The translations under genes were made by a program, and so were the position numbers. Shown here in pieces: positions 27,917 through 36,319 of a DNA stretch of 64,000 bases. This DNA comes from JACDCA01 sp963810305. Lineage in GTDB: Bacteria; Acidobacteriota; Vicinamibacteria; Vicinamibacterales; 2-12-FULL-66-21. The stretch spans positions 184,674-248,673 of the forward strand of contig CAWEMY010000016.1 of the NCBI GenBank assembly GCA_963810305.1, written 5' to 3'. Position 1 is the first letter of the stretch. Each line of letters opens with the position of its first letter. The notes under the pieces were generated by a model that saw only the letters and a program-made list of their open reading frames with translations, did not search any database and had not been told where the DNA came from.

Positions 27917-29026
27917 ATGTTCGAACGACGACTCTTCTTTCACGTTGACTGGGCGCTGCTGACCGCGATTCTGCTTCTGGCGGGGATCGGGATCGCGATG
28001 ATCTACAGCACCACCTATGTCACCCTGCCGAGCGGTGAAGGGCACGCTGGCGTGCAGGTTCGGACGCAGGTGTATGCGCTGGCGATCGGCCTGGTGGCGC
28101 TGATCGTCTGCATGGTGATCGACTACCGCATCCTCGCCGAGCATTCCCTCATCCTCTACGTCGGGCTCGCAGGGCTGCTCCTGTTCGTCCTGTTCAAGGG
28201 TTCGACGCAGTTCGGCGCCCAGCGCTGGATCGATCTCGGCCCGGTCAACCTGCAGCCTTCGGAGTTCGCGCGGCTCGTGCTGGCGCTCATGCTCGGCATG
28301 TACTTCGGCGAAAGCCGGCGCGGCGCGCGCAATACCAGCGATCTGATGATCGGCGGCCTCTTCATGCTGCTGCCCTTGTTCCTGATCGCCAGGCAGCCCG
28401 ATCTCGGCACCGCCGTCACGCTGGTTCCGGTTTTCCTGGGTGTCGTCTACCTGGCGGGGATGCGGATGCGGCTGCTGGCGGTGATCGCGCTTGCCGGAGT
28501 GCTCCTTGCGCCGGTTGCCTGGAAGTTCGCGCTCGAGCCGTATCAACGGTCGCGCCTTCAGACCTTCATCGATCCGAGTCAGGACCCCCGCGGCGCCGGC
28601 TACCAGACGATCCAGGCCCGCATTACCGTCGGTTCAGGGGGCCTGACCGGCAAGGGGTTCCGCAAAGGGACGCAGGGGCAATACAAATTCCTCCCCGTGG
28701 CGCACAATGACTTCATCTTTTCCGTCCTGGCCGAGGAGAAGGGCTTCGTCGGGGTGCTGGTCGCGCTGGGGCTCTATTTATTCGTCATACTTCGATCTCT
28801 CGAGGCGGCGCGGCTCGCGAAGGACCGCCTTGGCGCCTATCTGGTTGGGGGAATAATCGCAGGGTTTTCGTTCCAGGTGATATACAACGTTGCAATGTCG
28901 GCCGGGCTCGCCCCGGTCAAGGGGATCACACTGCCGCTCATGAGTTACGGCGGATCGTCCCTGATTGCGACAATGGCGACTTTCGGGCTCATCCTCAACG
29001 TGCGGATGCGCCGGTTTACGAACTGA
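27917..29026 (+). CDS. rodA: Peptidoglycan glycosyltransferase RodA
   Basis: A SEDS-family polytopic enzyme (about ten helices) that polymerises lipid II with PBP2. Signatures: STQFGAQRWIDLGPVNLQPSEFARL, ARQPDLGTAVTL, the large periplasmic loop with GLTGKGFRKGTQGQYKFLPVAHNDFIFSVLAEEKGF, and LPLMSYGGSSLIA near the C-terminus. Its start directly abuts the palindromic repeat, leaving little space for a ribosome site. Confidence 0.94.
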   Translation: MFERRLFFHVDWALLTAILLLAGIGIAMIYSTTYVTLPSGEGHAGVQVRTQVYALAIGLVALIVCMVIDYRILAEHSLILYVGLAGLLLFVLFKGSTQFGAQRWIDLGPVNLQPSEFARLVLALMLGMYFGESRRGARNTSDLMIGGLFMLLPLFLIARQPDLGTAVTLVPVFLGVVYLAGMRMRLLAVIALAGVLLAPVAWKFALEPYQRSRLQTFIDPSQDPRGAGYQTIQARITVGSGGLTGKGFRKGTQGQYKFLPVAHNDFIFSVLAEEKGFVGVLVALGLYLFVILRSLEAARLAKDRLGAYLVGGIIAGFSFQVIYNVAMSAGLAPVKGITLPLMSYGGSSLIATMATFGLILNVRMRRFTN

Positions 29027-29148
29027 ACTGATGACGCTGCTCCTGTTCGCACTGTTCGCCTGTTGGCTCGCGTGGCGCATCAGCCGCCACGCCGGCCCGG
29101 GCGTCCCGGGCGCGCCGGCGTCGCCACAGTCTTTGCGGAGCTGTTTCA

Positions 29149-30801
29149 ATGAACAAGGAGATGATCATCTCCTCGGGCGGGCACGACACGCGGGTCGCCA
29201 TCCTCGAGGACGACCAGGTCGTCGAGATCTTCATCGAGCGCGAGAATCAGCGCGGTGTCGTCGGCAACGTCTACAAGGGCCGGGTCTCGAAGGTGCTGCC
29301 CGGCATGCAGTCCTCCTTTGTTGACATAGGCCTCGAGCGCGACGCGTTTCTCTACGTCTCGGAGGTCGTCACCCCCGCCGAGTTCGAGCGTCTCGAAAGC
29401 GCTGAAGATGACGATGCGCCGGTGATCCCGATCCCGGCCGAGATCCCCGATGCGGTGCTCGTCGAAGCCGGCGCGGCAGCCGAGGCCTCGCCGATGGTCG
29501 CACCCGATCGCGCCACCGACCGTCGCGCCAGGGACCGCGAGGGTGGCCGTGGGCACTCGCGGGACGATCGCGACCGCCCTGAGGCGCGGATCGAGGACCT
29601 CCTCAAGGAAGGCCAGGAAGTTCTCGTCCAGGTCGTCAAGGAACCGCTCGGTACGAAGGGCGCCCGCCTCACTTCGCACGTCACGATGCCCGGCCGTTTT
29701 CTCGTCTTCATGCCGACGGTCGACCACGTGGGCGTTTCACGAAAAATCGAATCGCGGGAAGAGCGCGCCAGGCTGCGCGGCATCGTGCGTGACTTCCGCG
29801 AGGAACACGGGTTTGTCGGCGGCGTCATCATCCGCACCGCGGCGTCGGGCCGTACCAAGGAAGACATCGTCAGCGATCTCGCCTACTTCCATCAGGTCTG
29901 GACGGAGATCCGCCAGAAGATGGAGTCCCGCCGCCCGCCGGCGGTGCTCTTTCAGGAACAGAGCCTGGTCACCAAGCTGCTGCGTGACCTGATCACTGAG
30001 GATTACAGCGCGATACGGCTCGACAACGAGCAGGAGCACCGGCGCGTCGTGACGCTCATGGAGCGGATCATGCCGAGCCTGCTGCCGCGGGTGAAGCTGT
30101 ACTCGAAGGAGTATCCGATCTTCGAGGAGTACGGGGTCCAGGCGGAAATCGACAAGGCGCTGCGCAGCAAGGTGTGGTTGAAATCCGGCGGATACCTGGT
30201 GATCAACCAGACCGAAGCGCTGGTCGCCATCGACGTGAACACCGGCCGCTACGTCGGCAAGAAGTCCAGCGGGCGCCTCGAAGACACGATTCTCAAGACC
30301 AACCTCGAGGCGGTGAAAGAGATCGTCCGGCAGATCCGCCTCCGGGACCTTGGCGGGATCATCGTCCTCGACCTGATCGACATGGAGGAAAAGAAAAACC
30401 GCCAGCGCGTCTTTCAGGAGGTCGAGAAGGAATTGCGGCGCGACCGCTCGCCGTCCAAGGCGATTCAGGTGTCGGATTTCGGGCTGGTGATCGTCACGCG
30501 CAAGCGGGTGAAACAGAGTCTCGAACGCCAGCTCACCGAGCCGTGTCCCTACTGCTCAGGGTCGGGGTCCATCAAGTCCAGTTCGACGGTGTGCTTCGAG
30601 ATTCTGACGGAGCTGAAGAAGATCGGCAGCGATCTCGAAGGGCAGGGGATCATCCTTCGAGTCAATCCTGACATCGCCCGCGCGCTGAAAGAAGAGGAGA
30701 GCAGCGTCCTTCGTGAGATGTCCCAGGTGCTGGGGAAGCCCGTGACGCTGCGTCCGGACACGCACCTCCATCACGAGCAGTTCGATGTGATGGCGACGTA
30801 G
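29149..30801 (+). CDS. rng: Ribonuclease E/G family endoribonuclease
   Basis: The N-terminal S1 domain (GNVYKGRVSKVLPGMQSSFVDIGLERDAFLYV) carries an insertion of about 65 acidic and Arg/Asp-rich residues (~80-145) before the S1 strand EGQEVLVQVVKEP resumes. The catalytic DNase-I-like part has AIDVNTG and IVLDLIDMEE with the metal-binding aspartates, and the zinc-link CPYCSGSG. Length (550) fits RNase G rather than full RNase E: no long C-terminal scaffold is present. It would process rRNA and mRNA. It closes the shape cluster, as in many bacteria. The TAG stop is part of a palindromic repeat. Confidence 0.93.
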   Translation: MNKEMIISSGGHDTRVAILEDDQVVEIFIERENQRGVVGNVYKGRVSKVLPGMQSSFVDIGLERDAFLYVSEVVTPAEFERLESAEDDDAPVIPIPAEIPDAVLVEAGAAAEASPMVAPDRATDRRARDREGGRGHSRDDRDRPEARIEDLLKEGQEVLVQVVKEPLGTKGARLTSHVTMPGRFLVFMPTVDHVGVSRKIESREERARLRGIVRDFREEHGFVGGVIIRTAASGRTKEDIVSDLAYFHQVWTEIRQKMESRRPPAVLFQEQSLVTKLLRDLITEDYSAIRLDNEQEHRRVVTLMERIMPSLLPRVKLYSKEYPIFEEYGVQAEIDKALRSKVWLKSGGYLVINQTEALVAIDVNTGRYVGKKSSGRLEDTILKTNLEAVKEIVRQIRLRDLGGIIVLDLIDMEEKKNRQRVFQEVEKELRRDRSPSKAIQVSDFGLVIVTRKRVKQSLERQLTEPCPYCSGSGSIKSSSTVCFEILTELKKIGSDLEGQGIILRVNPDIARALKEEESSVLREMSQVLGKPVTLRPDTHLHHEQFDVMAT

Positions 30802-30857
30802 GGGTCGTTCGCGAACGACCCTTCCGGGTGTAGGGGTCGTTCGCGAACGACCCCTAC
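30798..30857. repeat. Two GGGTCGTTCGCGAACGACCC palindromes
   Basis: Copies at 30798-30821 and 30830-30857, each starting GTAGG. The first provides the TAG stop of rng. The same architecture with a different core (GGGCGGTTCGCGAACCGCCC) occurs at 48366 and 61577. Confidence 0.9.
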
Positions 30858-30869
30858 GGTTGCTGTGAC

Positions 30870-31358
30870 TTACTTGGTGGCGGCCGCGCCTGTCGGCAGG
30901 TAGATCAAGTAGTGATTGTTGGCTCGGTTGATCCACACGCGCACGTAATCCCCCCCGACCAGGTTCTCGACCTTGTAGCCGCCGGCGCGGGGCGGCGGAT
31001 CCTTCACGACTTCCTTGACTTCGGCGTTCGGCACGATGGTGACGACTTCGCGCCCCCGCACTTCACCTTTTTGCACGAACTCCGCCCAGCGTTCGAGCGG
31101 TTCGGTCTGGCCCACAGTCTCGGGTTTCGCTTCCTGGGCGGTCACGCGCACCTGGTAGGTGCCGGCTGCGAGCGCCTTCCCGTCGGCGGTCAGGCTCTTC
31201 GCCAGCCGCACCGATCCCAGCGCCACTTCACCCGTCGGCGCGGTCGGCACCTCAGCCGTCGTCGGCTGCTGTTTCGGGGTCTTATGCTGTGCGAGCACAT
31301 TGCCGCCCGCCACCAACGTGCCCGTCAGGATCCCCACCACCACCCACTGCTTTCTCAT
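30870..31358 (-). CDS. Exported protein of unknown function, 162 aa
   Basis: The signal peptide (QWVVVGILTGTLVAGGNVLAQ) is followed by a Pro/Thr linker and a beta-rich domain: GSVRLAKSLTADGKALAAGTYQVRVT, REVVTIVPNAEVKE, GDYVRVWINRANNHYLIYLP. The AAGTYQVRV pattern recalls small Ig-like domains, but I cannot name it. GAGGAG is spaced six bases from the ATG at 31358, which decided the start over the ATG at 31364. It converges on rng. Confidence 0.7.
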   Translation of the reverse strand: MRKQWVVVGILTGTLVAGGNVLAQHKTPKQQPTTAEVPTAPTGEVALGSVRLAKSLTADGKALAAGTYQVRVTAQEAKPETVGQTEPLERWAEFVQKGEVRGREVVTIVPNAEVKEVVKDPPPRAGGYKVENLVGGDYVRVWINRANNHYLIYLPTGAAATK

Positions 31359-31382
31359 GTCCATCTCCTCAACGACACTCGC

Positions 31383-31505
31383 GGTAGAGGCCGGTTTCAG
31401 CCGGCCTGACTCGAGGTAGCGACCGGCTTCAACCGGCCTGACAGGGCCACGGTAGAGGCCGGCTTCAGCCGGCCTGTCAGGGCCGACTAAAGTCGGCCCC
31501 TACCG
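31383..31505. repeat. Array of four to five palindromic repeats
   Basis: Three copies of the GGCCGGCTTCAGCCGGCC-type unit, one diverged copy (31416-31442, ACCGGCTTCAACCGG) and a different palindrome at 31479-31505 (GGGCCGACTAAAGTCGGCCC) in opposite orientation. No coding frame runs through them. Confidence 0.88.
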
Positions 31506-31551
31506 TACGCCCCTGTCGATTGGCCGTAGCCTCGGCAATTATAGGTCCTGG

Positions 31552-31569
31552 CGCACACGGATGTGCGCA
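31552..31569. other. Perfect hairpin GCGCACA-CGGA-TGTGCGC
   Basis: A seven-base-pair stem with a four-base loop, about 35 bp before a possible small basic ORF. No T-run follows, so it is not a simple terminator. Confidence 0.55.
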
Positions 31570-31602
31570 CGACGTGCGGCTCAGGAGTAGGGAGCAATCG
31601 CG

Positions 31603-31716
31603 ATGCCACGGAAGAAGGGAAAAACCCGCGGATTTCTTTCCCCGAGGAAGGCTGAGCGTCGCGGACGGTCGCGCAGGTTGTTTGGAAAGCTGACAGATGA
31701 GTGGATAGGCCGATAG
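31603..31716 (+). CDS. Possible 37-aa highly basic peptide
   Basis: An ATG with two purine-rich ribosome-site candidates upstream (CAGGAG and GGGAG, 8 bases from the ATG) opens a 37-codon frame beginning MPRKKGKTRGFLSP and ending TDEWIGR. About 15 of 37 residues are Arg or Lys. It sits in a 230-bp stretch with no other gene, between the palindrome array and the convergent DUF4097 gene. Unknown function; chance occurrence is possible. Confidence 0.35.
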   Translation: MPRKKGKTRGFLSPRKAERRGRSRRLFGKLTDEWIGR

Positions 31717-31734
31717 AGCCGATCGGCCGATGGT

Positions 31735-32808
31735 TCACCGTTTGATGATGTGGACGTTGCCCGAAAAGGTGGTGATCTCCACGATGGCGCCGCCGTCTCC
31801 CACCACGCCCCTGACGGACTTGCGCCGCGGGCCCCGACCGGCCTCCTGGATACCGCCTGAGAGCGTGACGTCGGACTGGACGTTCCCGCTCCAGGAGTTG
31901 GCTTCGACTTCGTAACCGCCGCCGCCGGTCACCGCAAGAAGCACGTTGCCCGAGTGGGAATTGAACTCGTAACGGCCTCCCTTGATCACCGGGCTGGTGA
32001 ACTCGACCTCGCCACTCAGGGAATGGGCTTCGATCCGGTCGCACGCGACGTCCTGCATGATCACCTTGCCGCTGATCGTGGTGAGCTCCAGGCCGGCGGC
32101 CTTGACGCGGTGGACGAGGACATCGCCGCTGATCGACGCGCCTTCGATCCGTCTATCCGACTCGGTGTCCGAGATGCTGACCGTTCCCGAGGTGGTCTTT
32201 GCCTCCGCCACGCGTTTGCCCTTGATGATCGCGACGTCGCCACTGATCGTCACGAGCGACAACTCCCCGGCGATCTCGGCCGCGCGGATGCTGCCGGAGA
32301 TCGAGTGTGCCGAGACCCGTGTTCCGGGCGGCGCGGTGACCGTGTAATGCACCTGGACGTTCACATTCCGCCGATTGTTCATGACGTGCTGATCGGACGG
32401 ATAGATCGTCCGCACTTCAGCGCGATTCGGGCCCTCGTTGATCTCGACCTTGACGAGGGGCAGCAGCGCCTTCGCTTCTTCGACCGTGCGCGCGCGCGCG
32501 ACCTTGACGACGTCGATGGTTGCGTCGCTACCGCCGCCCCGCTTGATCTCGATGTTGCCGGTGATGTTCGTGATGTCCAGCTCGCCATTGCTCCCGAGCT
32601 TTACCGTCTTCTTGAACGTCTCGGTCTGTTCCTCGCGGCCGTCGCGGTCGTTGACGATGACCCGGGGCTGCGGCCGGCGCCGCTCCTGATCGACGGCGAT
32701 CCTGGTGACGGTGCGTACCCGCACATCGTCCTGTCCCTGCGCCGAGGCCGCCGCAGGGAGGCCGACGGCCATTGCGCCGAGGAGGATCGAAACTGTAATT
32801 CTCATCAT
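31735..32808 (-). CDS. DUF4097 family beta-strand repeat protein
   Basis: The signal peptide (LLGAMAVGLPAAASAQ) is followed by a right-handed parallel beta-type array: repeated strand units such as GELDITNITGNIEIKRG, RVSAHSISGSIRAAEIAGELSLVTISGDV, EAKTTSGTVSISD, HSLSGEVEFTS and NSHSGNVLLAVTG. This is the DUF4097 pattern, an exported protein of unproven role, often encoded with ECF sigma/anti-sigma genes. That is the case here: it is last in sigma-anti-sigma-DUF4097, seven bases after the anti-sigma gene. Confidence 0.88.
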   Translation of the reverse strand: MMRITVSILLGAMAVGLPAAASAQGQDDVRVRTVTRIAVDQERRRPQPRVIVNDRDGREEQTETFKKTVKLGSNGELDITNITGNIEIKRGGGSDATIDVVKVARARTVEEAKALLPLVKVEINEGPNRAEVRTIYPSDQHVMNNRRNVNVQVHYTVTAPPGTRVSAHSISGSIRAAEIAGELSLVTISGDVAIIKGKRVAEAKTTSGTVSISDTESDRRIEGASISGDVLVHRVKAAGLELTTISGKVIMQDVACDRIEAHSLSGEVEFTSPVIKGGRYEFNSHSGNVLLAVTGGGGYEVEANSWSGNVQSDVTLSGGIQEAGRGPRRKSVRGVVGDGGAIVEITTFSGNVHIIKR

Positions 32809-32815
32809 TTTCTCT

Positions 32816-33568
32816 TTACGACTTATTCGCGTCGATGATCTGCGCCGCCCCCGCCGAATTGCCTTTCCGCATCTCGTTCATCAGCGCCACCGTGTCCTGC
32901 AGCAGCGAAACCTTCCGGCGGAGCGCCTCGAAGAGGCTGTCGCGCGCCGGTGCGCTCTGCGGCTCCGACTTGAGCGCCTCGCGGCTCTCGGCGATTGCCT
33001 GATCGATGATCACCAGGTTCTTCTGGAGAGTCGCCGCAGTGGCGGGGTCGATCGCCGTCTGATTGCCTTTCGCCGCGGCCTCCAGCTTCGCGATACCTGC
33101 CTGGAGGTGTTGCTCGGCCTTGGCGAATTCGTCCGCAACACCTTGGACGGCATCGGTCCCTGCCGCGTTGCCGGACGCGTCCGGAGCTGCCTGGCTTCCC
33201 GGCGTCGAGGTAGCGGTGGTTCCAGTCGACGCCTGTCGCATCGGGTACAGCAACCACAGCGAGCCGCCGACGGTGAGCACCAGGGCGGCTGCGAGCGCAA
33301 AGAGCGCCATCCGTCTCTTGTGCGGCGCCGTACTGTCGACAACGCGTCCTTCCTGTCGCAGGCGGCCGGCGATCTGCAGCCACACTCGCTCGGGCGGCGC
33401 CGGCTGATCGAGTGATGCCGCGGCGTCGCGGATCTTGCGCAGATCGGCGGCCAGGGCGCGGCACGCATCGCAATGATCGAGGTGCGTCTGGAGCTCCGCG
33501 CGCCGCACGGGTCCGAGCGTCCCGTCCGCCAGCTCCTGAATCGCGTCCGCGTACTGGTTGCAATACAT
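32816..33568 (-). CDS. Zinc-finger anti-sigma factor
   Basis: The N-terminal zf-HC2 domain reads CNQYADAIQELADGTLGP ... HLDHCDACRAL (HxxxCxxC). One membrane helix (MALFALAAALVLTVGGSLWLLY) lies near residue 90, then a Thr/Ser/Ala linker and a helical extracytoplasmic part (AEQHLQAGIAKLEAAAKG ... SLLQDTVALMNEMRK). It likely restrains the adjacent ECF sigma factor. Confidence 0.87.
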   Translation of the reverse strand: MYCNQYADAIQELADGTLGPVRRAELQTHLDHCDACRALAADLRKIRDAAASLDQPAPPERVWLQIAGRLRQEGRVVDSTAPHKRRMALFALAAALVLTVGGSLWLLYPMRQASTGTTATSTPGSQAAPDASGNAAGTDAVQGVADEFAKAEQHLQAGIAKLEAAAKGNQTAIDPATAATLQKNLVIIDQAIAESREALKSEPQSAPARDSLFEALRRKVSLLQDTVALMNEMRKGNSAGAAQIIDANKS

Positions 33569-33569
33569 A

Positions 33570-33655
33570 ACGTGCTTACGAGTTCACGTGCGACCTGCAC
33601 CGCGCCTGACGTGCTACGTGCTTACGTGCTGACGTGCCACGTGCTGACGTGCGTT
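33570..33655. repeat. ACGTGCT tandem units
   Basis: Degenerate head-to-tail copies of ACGTGCT/ACGTGCC fill the gap between the anti-sigma start and the sigma-factor stop. This unit is partly self-complementary (GCACGT) and can fold. Confidence 0.78.
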
Positions 33656-34247
33656 AACCGCCACTTAGTAGTGCCCTCAACCGCAGGCGCGCCTTGTGCA
33701 CCTGCGACTTCGATGTTCCCTCGGCGATCCCCAGCGCCTCGGCGACCTCGCGGTGTTCCAGCCCCTGAATATCATGGAGCACGAACGCCGCTCGCGCACC
33801 TTCCGGAAGTTTCGCCAGCGCGCGTTCGATGTCCATTTTGGCCACGGTCTGGTCCGCGAGTCCCCGGGTACGCGCGTCCGAGAGCGACGGCTCGTCCTCG
33901 ATCGTATCCGTCACCTGGTTCGCTCGTGACGCCCGGCTACGAAGGTGATCCAGACACTGGTTCGTCGCCAGCCGGTACAACCAGGTGCCGAGCGCCGATT
34001 CTCCTCGAAATCCGTCCAGCTTCCGGTGCGCCGACAGGAAGATCTCCTGGAGAAGATCCTCCGCGTCGGTAGCATTGCCGAGCATGCGGCAAGCCAGGCT
34101 GTACAGCTTCCCGGAATGCAACCGGTAGATCTCTTCGAAAGCCGTGAGATCTCCGGCCCGGCAACGGTCGACCAGCGCACTGTCCTCCGCGCGTCCCGGC
34201 GACTGAGGGATCGCGGAAGGGTGCACCGTTACCTTAGACGTCGCCAT
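33654..34247 (-). CDS. ECF-type RNA polymerase sigma factor
   Basis: A 197-residue sigma-70 family protein. Region 2: LTAFEEIYRLHSGKLYSLACRML, DAEDLLQEIFLSAHRKLDGF, TWLYRLATNQCLDHLR. Region 4: LPEGARAAFVLHDIQGLEHREVAEALGIAEGTSKSQVHKARLRLR. It heads the sigma-anti-sigma-DUF4097 operon and may drive it autogenously, although I cannot point to a specific promoter. Confidence 0.92.
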   Translation of the reverse strand: MATSKVTVHPSAIPQSPGRAEDSALVDRCRAGDLTAFEEIYRLHSGKLYSLACRMLGNATDAEDLLQEIFLSAHRKLDGFRGESALGTWLYRLATNQCLDHLRSRASRANQVTDTIEDEPSLSDARTRGLADQTVAKMDIERALAKLPEGARAAFVLHDIQGLEHREVAEALGIAEGTSKSQVHKARLRLRALLSGG

Positions 34248-34668
34248 GACGGGTTCGCGTTGCCCACCTTCGCGCTTCGCGCTTCGGCGGGGCTGGCCCC
34301 GGTCTTGTCCGCCGTAGCCCTTGGGCGAAGGCGGACCAGCGGCGGTCTTTGAAGTTCCTGATGGCGTGGCCGACGACGACGAGGCCTTCGGCCCGCAGAA
34401 GCGCCCGTTTCAGTTCGAGATTACCGCCGTACCCGCCCAGGCGTCCGCCGGCAGCCACCACCCGGTGGCATGGGACGTCGCGGGATCTGCAATCGCGCAT
34501 GATGTTACCGACGGCGCGGGCCGCCCGTCCGTTCCCTGCGGCGGCGGCGACGTCCCCATAAGTTGCGACGCGACCGGCTGGGATCCGCCGAACCACCGAC
34601 AGTACACGCCGGCTGAACACGTCAGAACGCGATGCGGATGCCGGCTCCCGCCTGCGCGCCGCCTGCAT
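34234..34668 (-). CDS. MGMT family protein (alkyl-DNA repair domain)
   Basis: The C-terminal DNA-binding/catalytic domain of O6-alkylguanine-DNA alkyltransferases: IPAGRVATYGDVAAAAG, RAVGNIMRDC and VPCHRVV with the acceptor Cys67 present, so it may be an active transferase rather than an alkyltransferase-like protein. It lacks the N-terminal domain of Ogt/Ada. The last ~25 residues (GLRRTRPGPAPPKREARRW) are encoded by the palindromic repeat at 34304-34335 and following sequence, so the native end may have been replaced. It overlaps the sigma-factor start by 14 bases. Confidence 0.82.
   Translation of the reverse strand: MQAARRREPASASRSDVFSRRVLSVVRRIPAGRVATYGDVAAAAGNGRAARAVGNIMRDCRSRDVPCHRVVAAGGRLGGYGGNLELKRALLRAEGLVVVGHAIRNFKDRRWSAFAQGLRRTRPGPAPPKREARRWATRTRHGDV
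34304..34335. repeat. CCGCCGTAGCC-type palindrome inside the MGMT 3' end
   Basis: A copy of the imperfect palindrome also seen at 13294, 37891 and 60031, here read through by the MGMT frame. Confidence 0.78.
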
Positions 34669-34705
34669 GCGTCGAGACGCGGTGAGTGCTCATGGCGCGA
34701 TCATT

Positions 34706-36319
34706 CTACCGGCCGGCGTGAAGGAGCACTCGTCCGTCGGGGGTGACGAAAGAGACGCCGACGAGAGCTCCCAGCGTCGGCGCGATGTCGGCTGGAGTGG
34801 CCGGATCATCTCTGGTTCCCGGCGGGACGCCGGCGCCGTAGAAGATCACCGGCACCTTCTGGTCGTGCGCGTAGAAGGTTCCGTGCGTCGCCGCCGAGGT
34901 CGTCGACAGCATCCAGCCAGGTTTCGGGGCGATGATGATGTCGCCACTGCGTTCCGGATGGTAGTTGAGGGCCGCGGCTCGTCGAACCGGATCGGAAGAC
35001 GTTCTGGCGTCGGCACCCGCAATTTCCGACGCGAAGAATGCATACGCAACCGCAGGCAGCGCCTTGAGCGCCGCCAGGACGGCGCTGGCGGCCTTCGGAT
35101 TCGCCTCGAGCTTCTGGCCGACGCCGGGCGCGAGATACAGGTCCGTATAGGCGGAGTGGACCGCGTACTTTCCTTCGCCGAAGAACGGTACGAGGGCGTC
35201 ATTGATTGCGGCCAGAGCCTCAGGGCCGCCCTGACGGCCGCCATTCTGGCTCTGTTCCGGCAGCGACCCGACGCCGTGATCCGCACTGAGTGCGACGACA
35301 TAGCGACCGCGGCCGACTGTCTTATCGAGATGGTCGAGTAACGCGCCTATGGTGCGATCGAGTCGCAGCACGACGTCCTGTACTTCATGGCTTGCCGGCC
35401 CGAACAGATGCCCGACCAGGTCGAGCGAGGAGAAACTGACCGACATGAAGTCGATTCCCTTGCCGCGCCCAAGCTCGAGTTCGCTGATCGCGTTCGCCGC
35501 CAGGCGCCCAAGATATTCATCAGCGAACGGGGAGCGCTGCCATTGCGCGGTGAACGGCGAGACCGTTTTCGCCAGGACGTGCGGGAAAGTACGCGTCCAG
35601 CCCTGCGGCGACCGTTCGCCTGCGCCATCGTCCTCCCCCTGGTACTCCGAGGGTGAGAGCGTTCGCTCCCACGTCCGCCCTGCGTCCGCCGCAATCGGAT
35701 GGCCGGAGAAGTAGCGGTCGAGCCAGGGAAGCGTTTTTGGTGTGTAGGCCGTCGATGTCGTCCATCCGGCCTGGTCGTCGAACCACACGACCGCGGTGGC
35801 GCCACGGCCGACGACCGGTATCGTCGACCGCGGCTTCAGGGAGAAGGCGAGCGTCCTTCCGCCTGACTGGTCGCGAATGGTCTCAGCGAGCGTCGCCGCG
35901 AGCAGCGACCGCGGACTGTCACCGCCGGCAGGCTTTCCTGTGTATCCGATATTCCGCACGGTGCTGTCGGACGTGCATGGCATCGATCGGCCCGCCTTAC
36001 GATCCCACCATGCGTTGAGCACCATGCCATGCCGGTACGGCAGCGAGCCGGTGCCGATCGTCGAGTGACCCGCGCAGGTGATGGTATTCAGGTACGGGTA
36101 CGCCGCGCTGCGGAACCAGGCACCTTCGGAGGCGAGTCTGCGCAGCCCACCGGTGAAATGCGGCAGGCCGCGGTCGATGTAGTCCGTGCGCATCTGGTCG
36201 ATCACCAGCACTACCACCAGCGACGGCGTTGTCGAAGCCGGCGCCGGCAACGCAGGAGGCTGCGACGTCGCGCACGCCGTGGACGCAATCAAGGAGAGCG
36301 ACAGCAGCCAGCGGATCAC
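34706..36319 (-). CDS. Alkaline phosphatase superfamily / nucleotide pyrophosphatase-like enzyme
   Basis: A 537-residue exported protein with a lipoprotein-like signal (LSLIASTAC, Cys within a plausible lipobox). VVVLVIDQMRTDY gives the first metal aspartate and NTITCAGHSTIGTGSLPYRHGM the nucleophilic Thr region of the phosphodiesterase branch. DLVGHLFGP and SADHGVGSLPEQ give further metal ligands, and HGTFYAHDQKVPVIFYGAG the last histidine. It likely hydrolyses phosphomonoesters or diesters in the periplasm. The GTG at 36319 overlaps the previous gene's stop (GTGA). Confidence 0.9.
   Translation of the reverse strand: MIRWLLSLSLIASTACATSQPPALPAPASTTPSLVVVLVIDQMRTDYIDRGLPHFTGGLRRLASEGAWFRSAAYPYLNTITCAGHSTIGTGSLPYRHGMVLNAWWDRKAGRSMPCTSDSTVRNIGYTGKPAGGDSPRSLLAATLAETIRDQSGGRTLAFSLKPRSTIPVVGRGATAVVWFDDQAGWTTSTAYTPKTLPWLDRYFSGHPIAADAGRTWERTLSPSEYQGEDDGAGERSPQGWTRTFPHVLAKTVSPFTAQWQRSPFADEYLGRLAANAISELELGRGKGIDFMSVSFSSLDLVGHLFGPASHEVQDVVLRLDRTIGALLDHLDKTVGRGRYVVALSADHGVGSLPEQSQNGGRQGGPEALAAINDALVPFFGEGKYAVHSAYTDLYLAPGVGQKLEANPKAASAVLAALKALPAVAYAFFASEIAGADARTSSDPVRRAAALNYHPERSGDIIIAPKPGWMLSTTSAATHGTFYAHDQKVPVIFYGAGVPPGTRDDPATPADIAPTLGALVGVSFVTPDGRVLLHAGR

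Noticed and set aside
29031..29324. A small frame with one membrane helix between rodA and rng
   Set aside because: Most of it overlaps rng in another frame, no ribosome site is visible and the C-terminal half is a mirror of rng coding.
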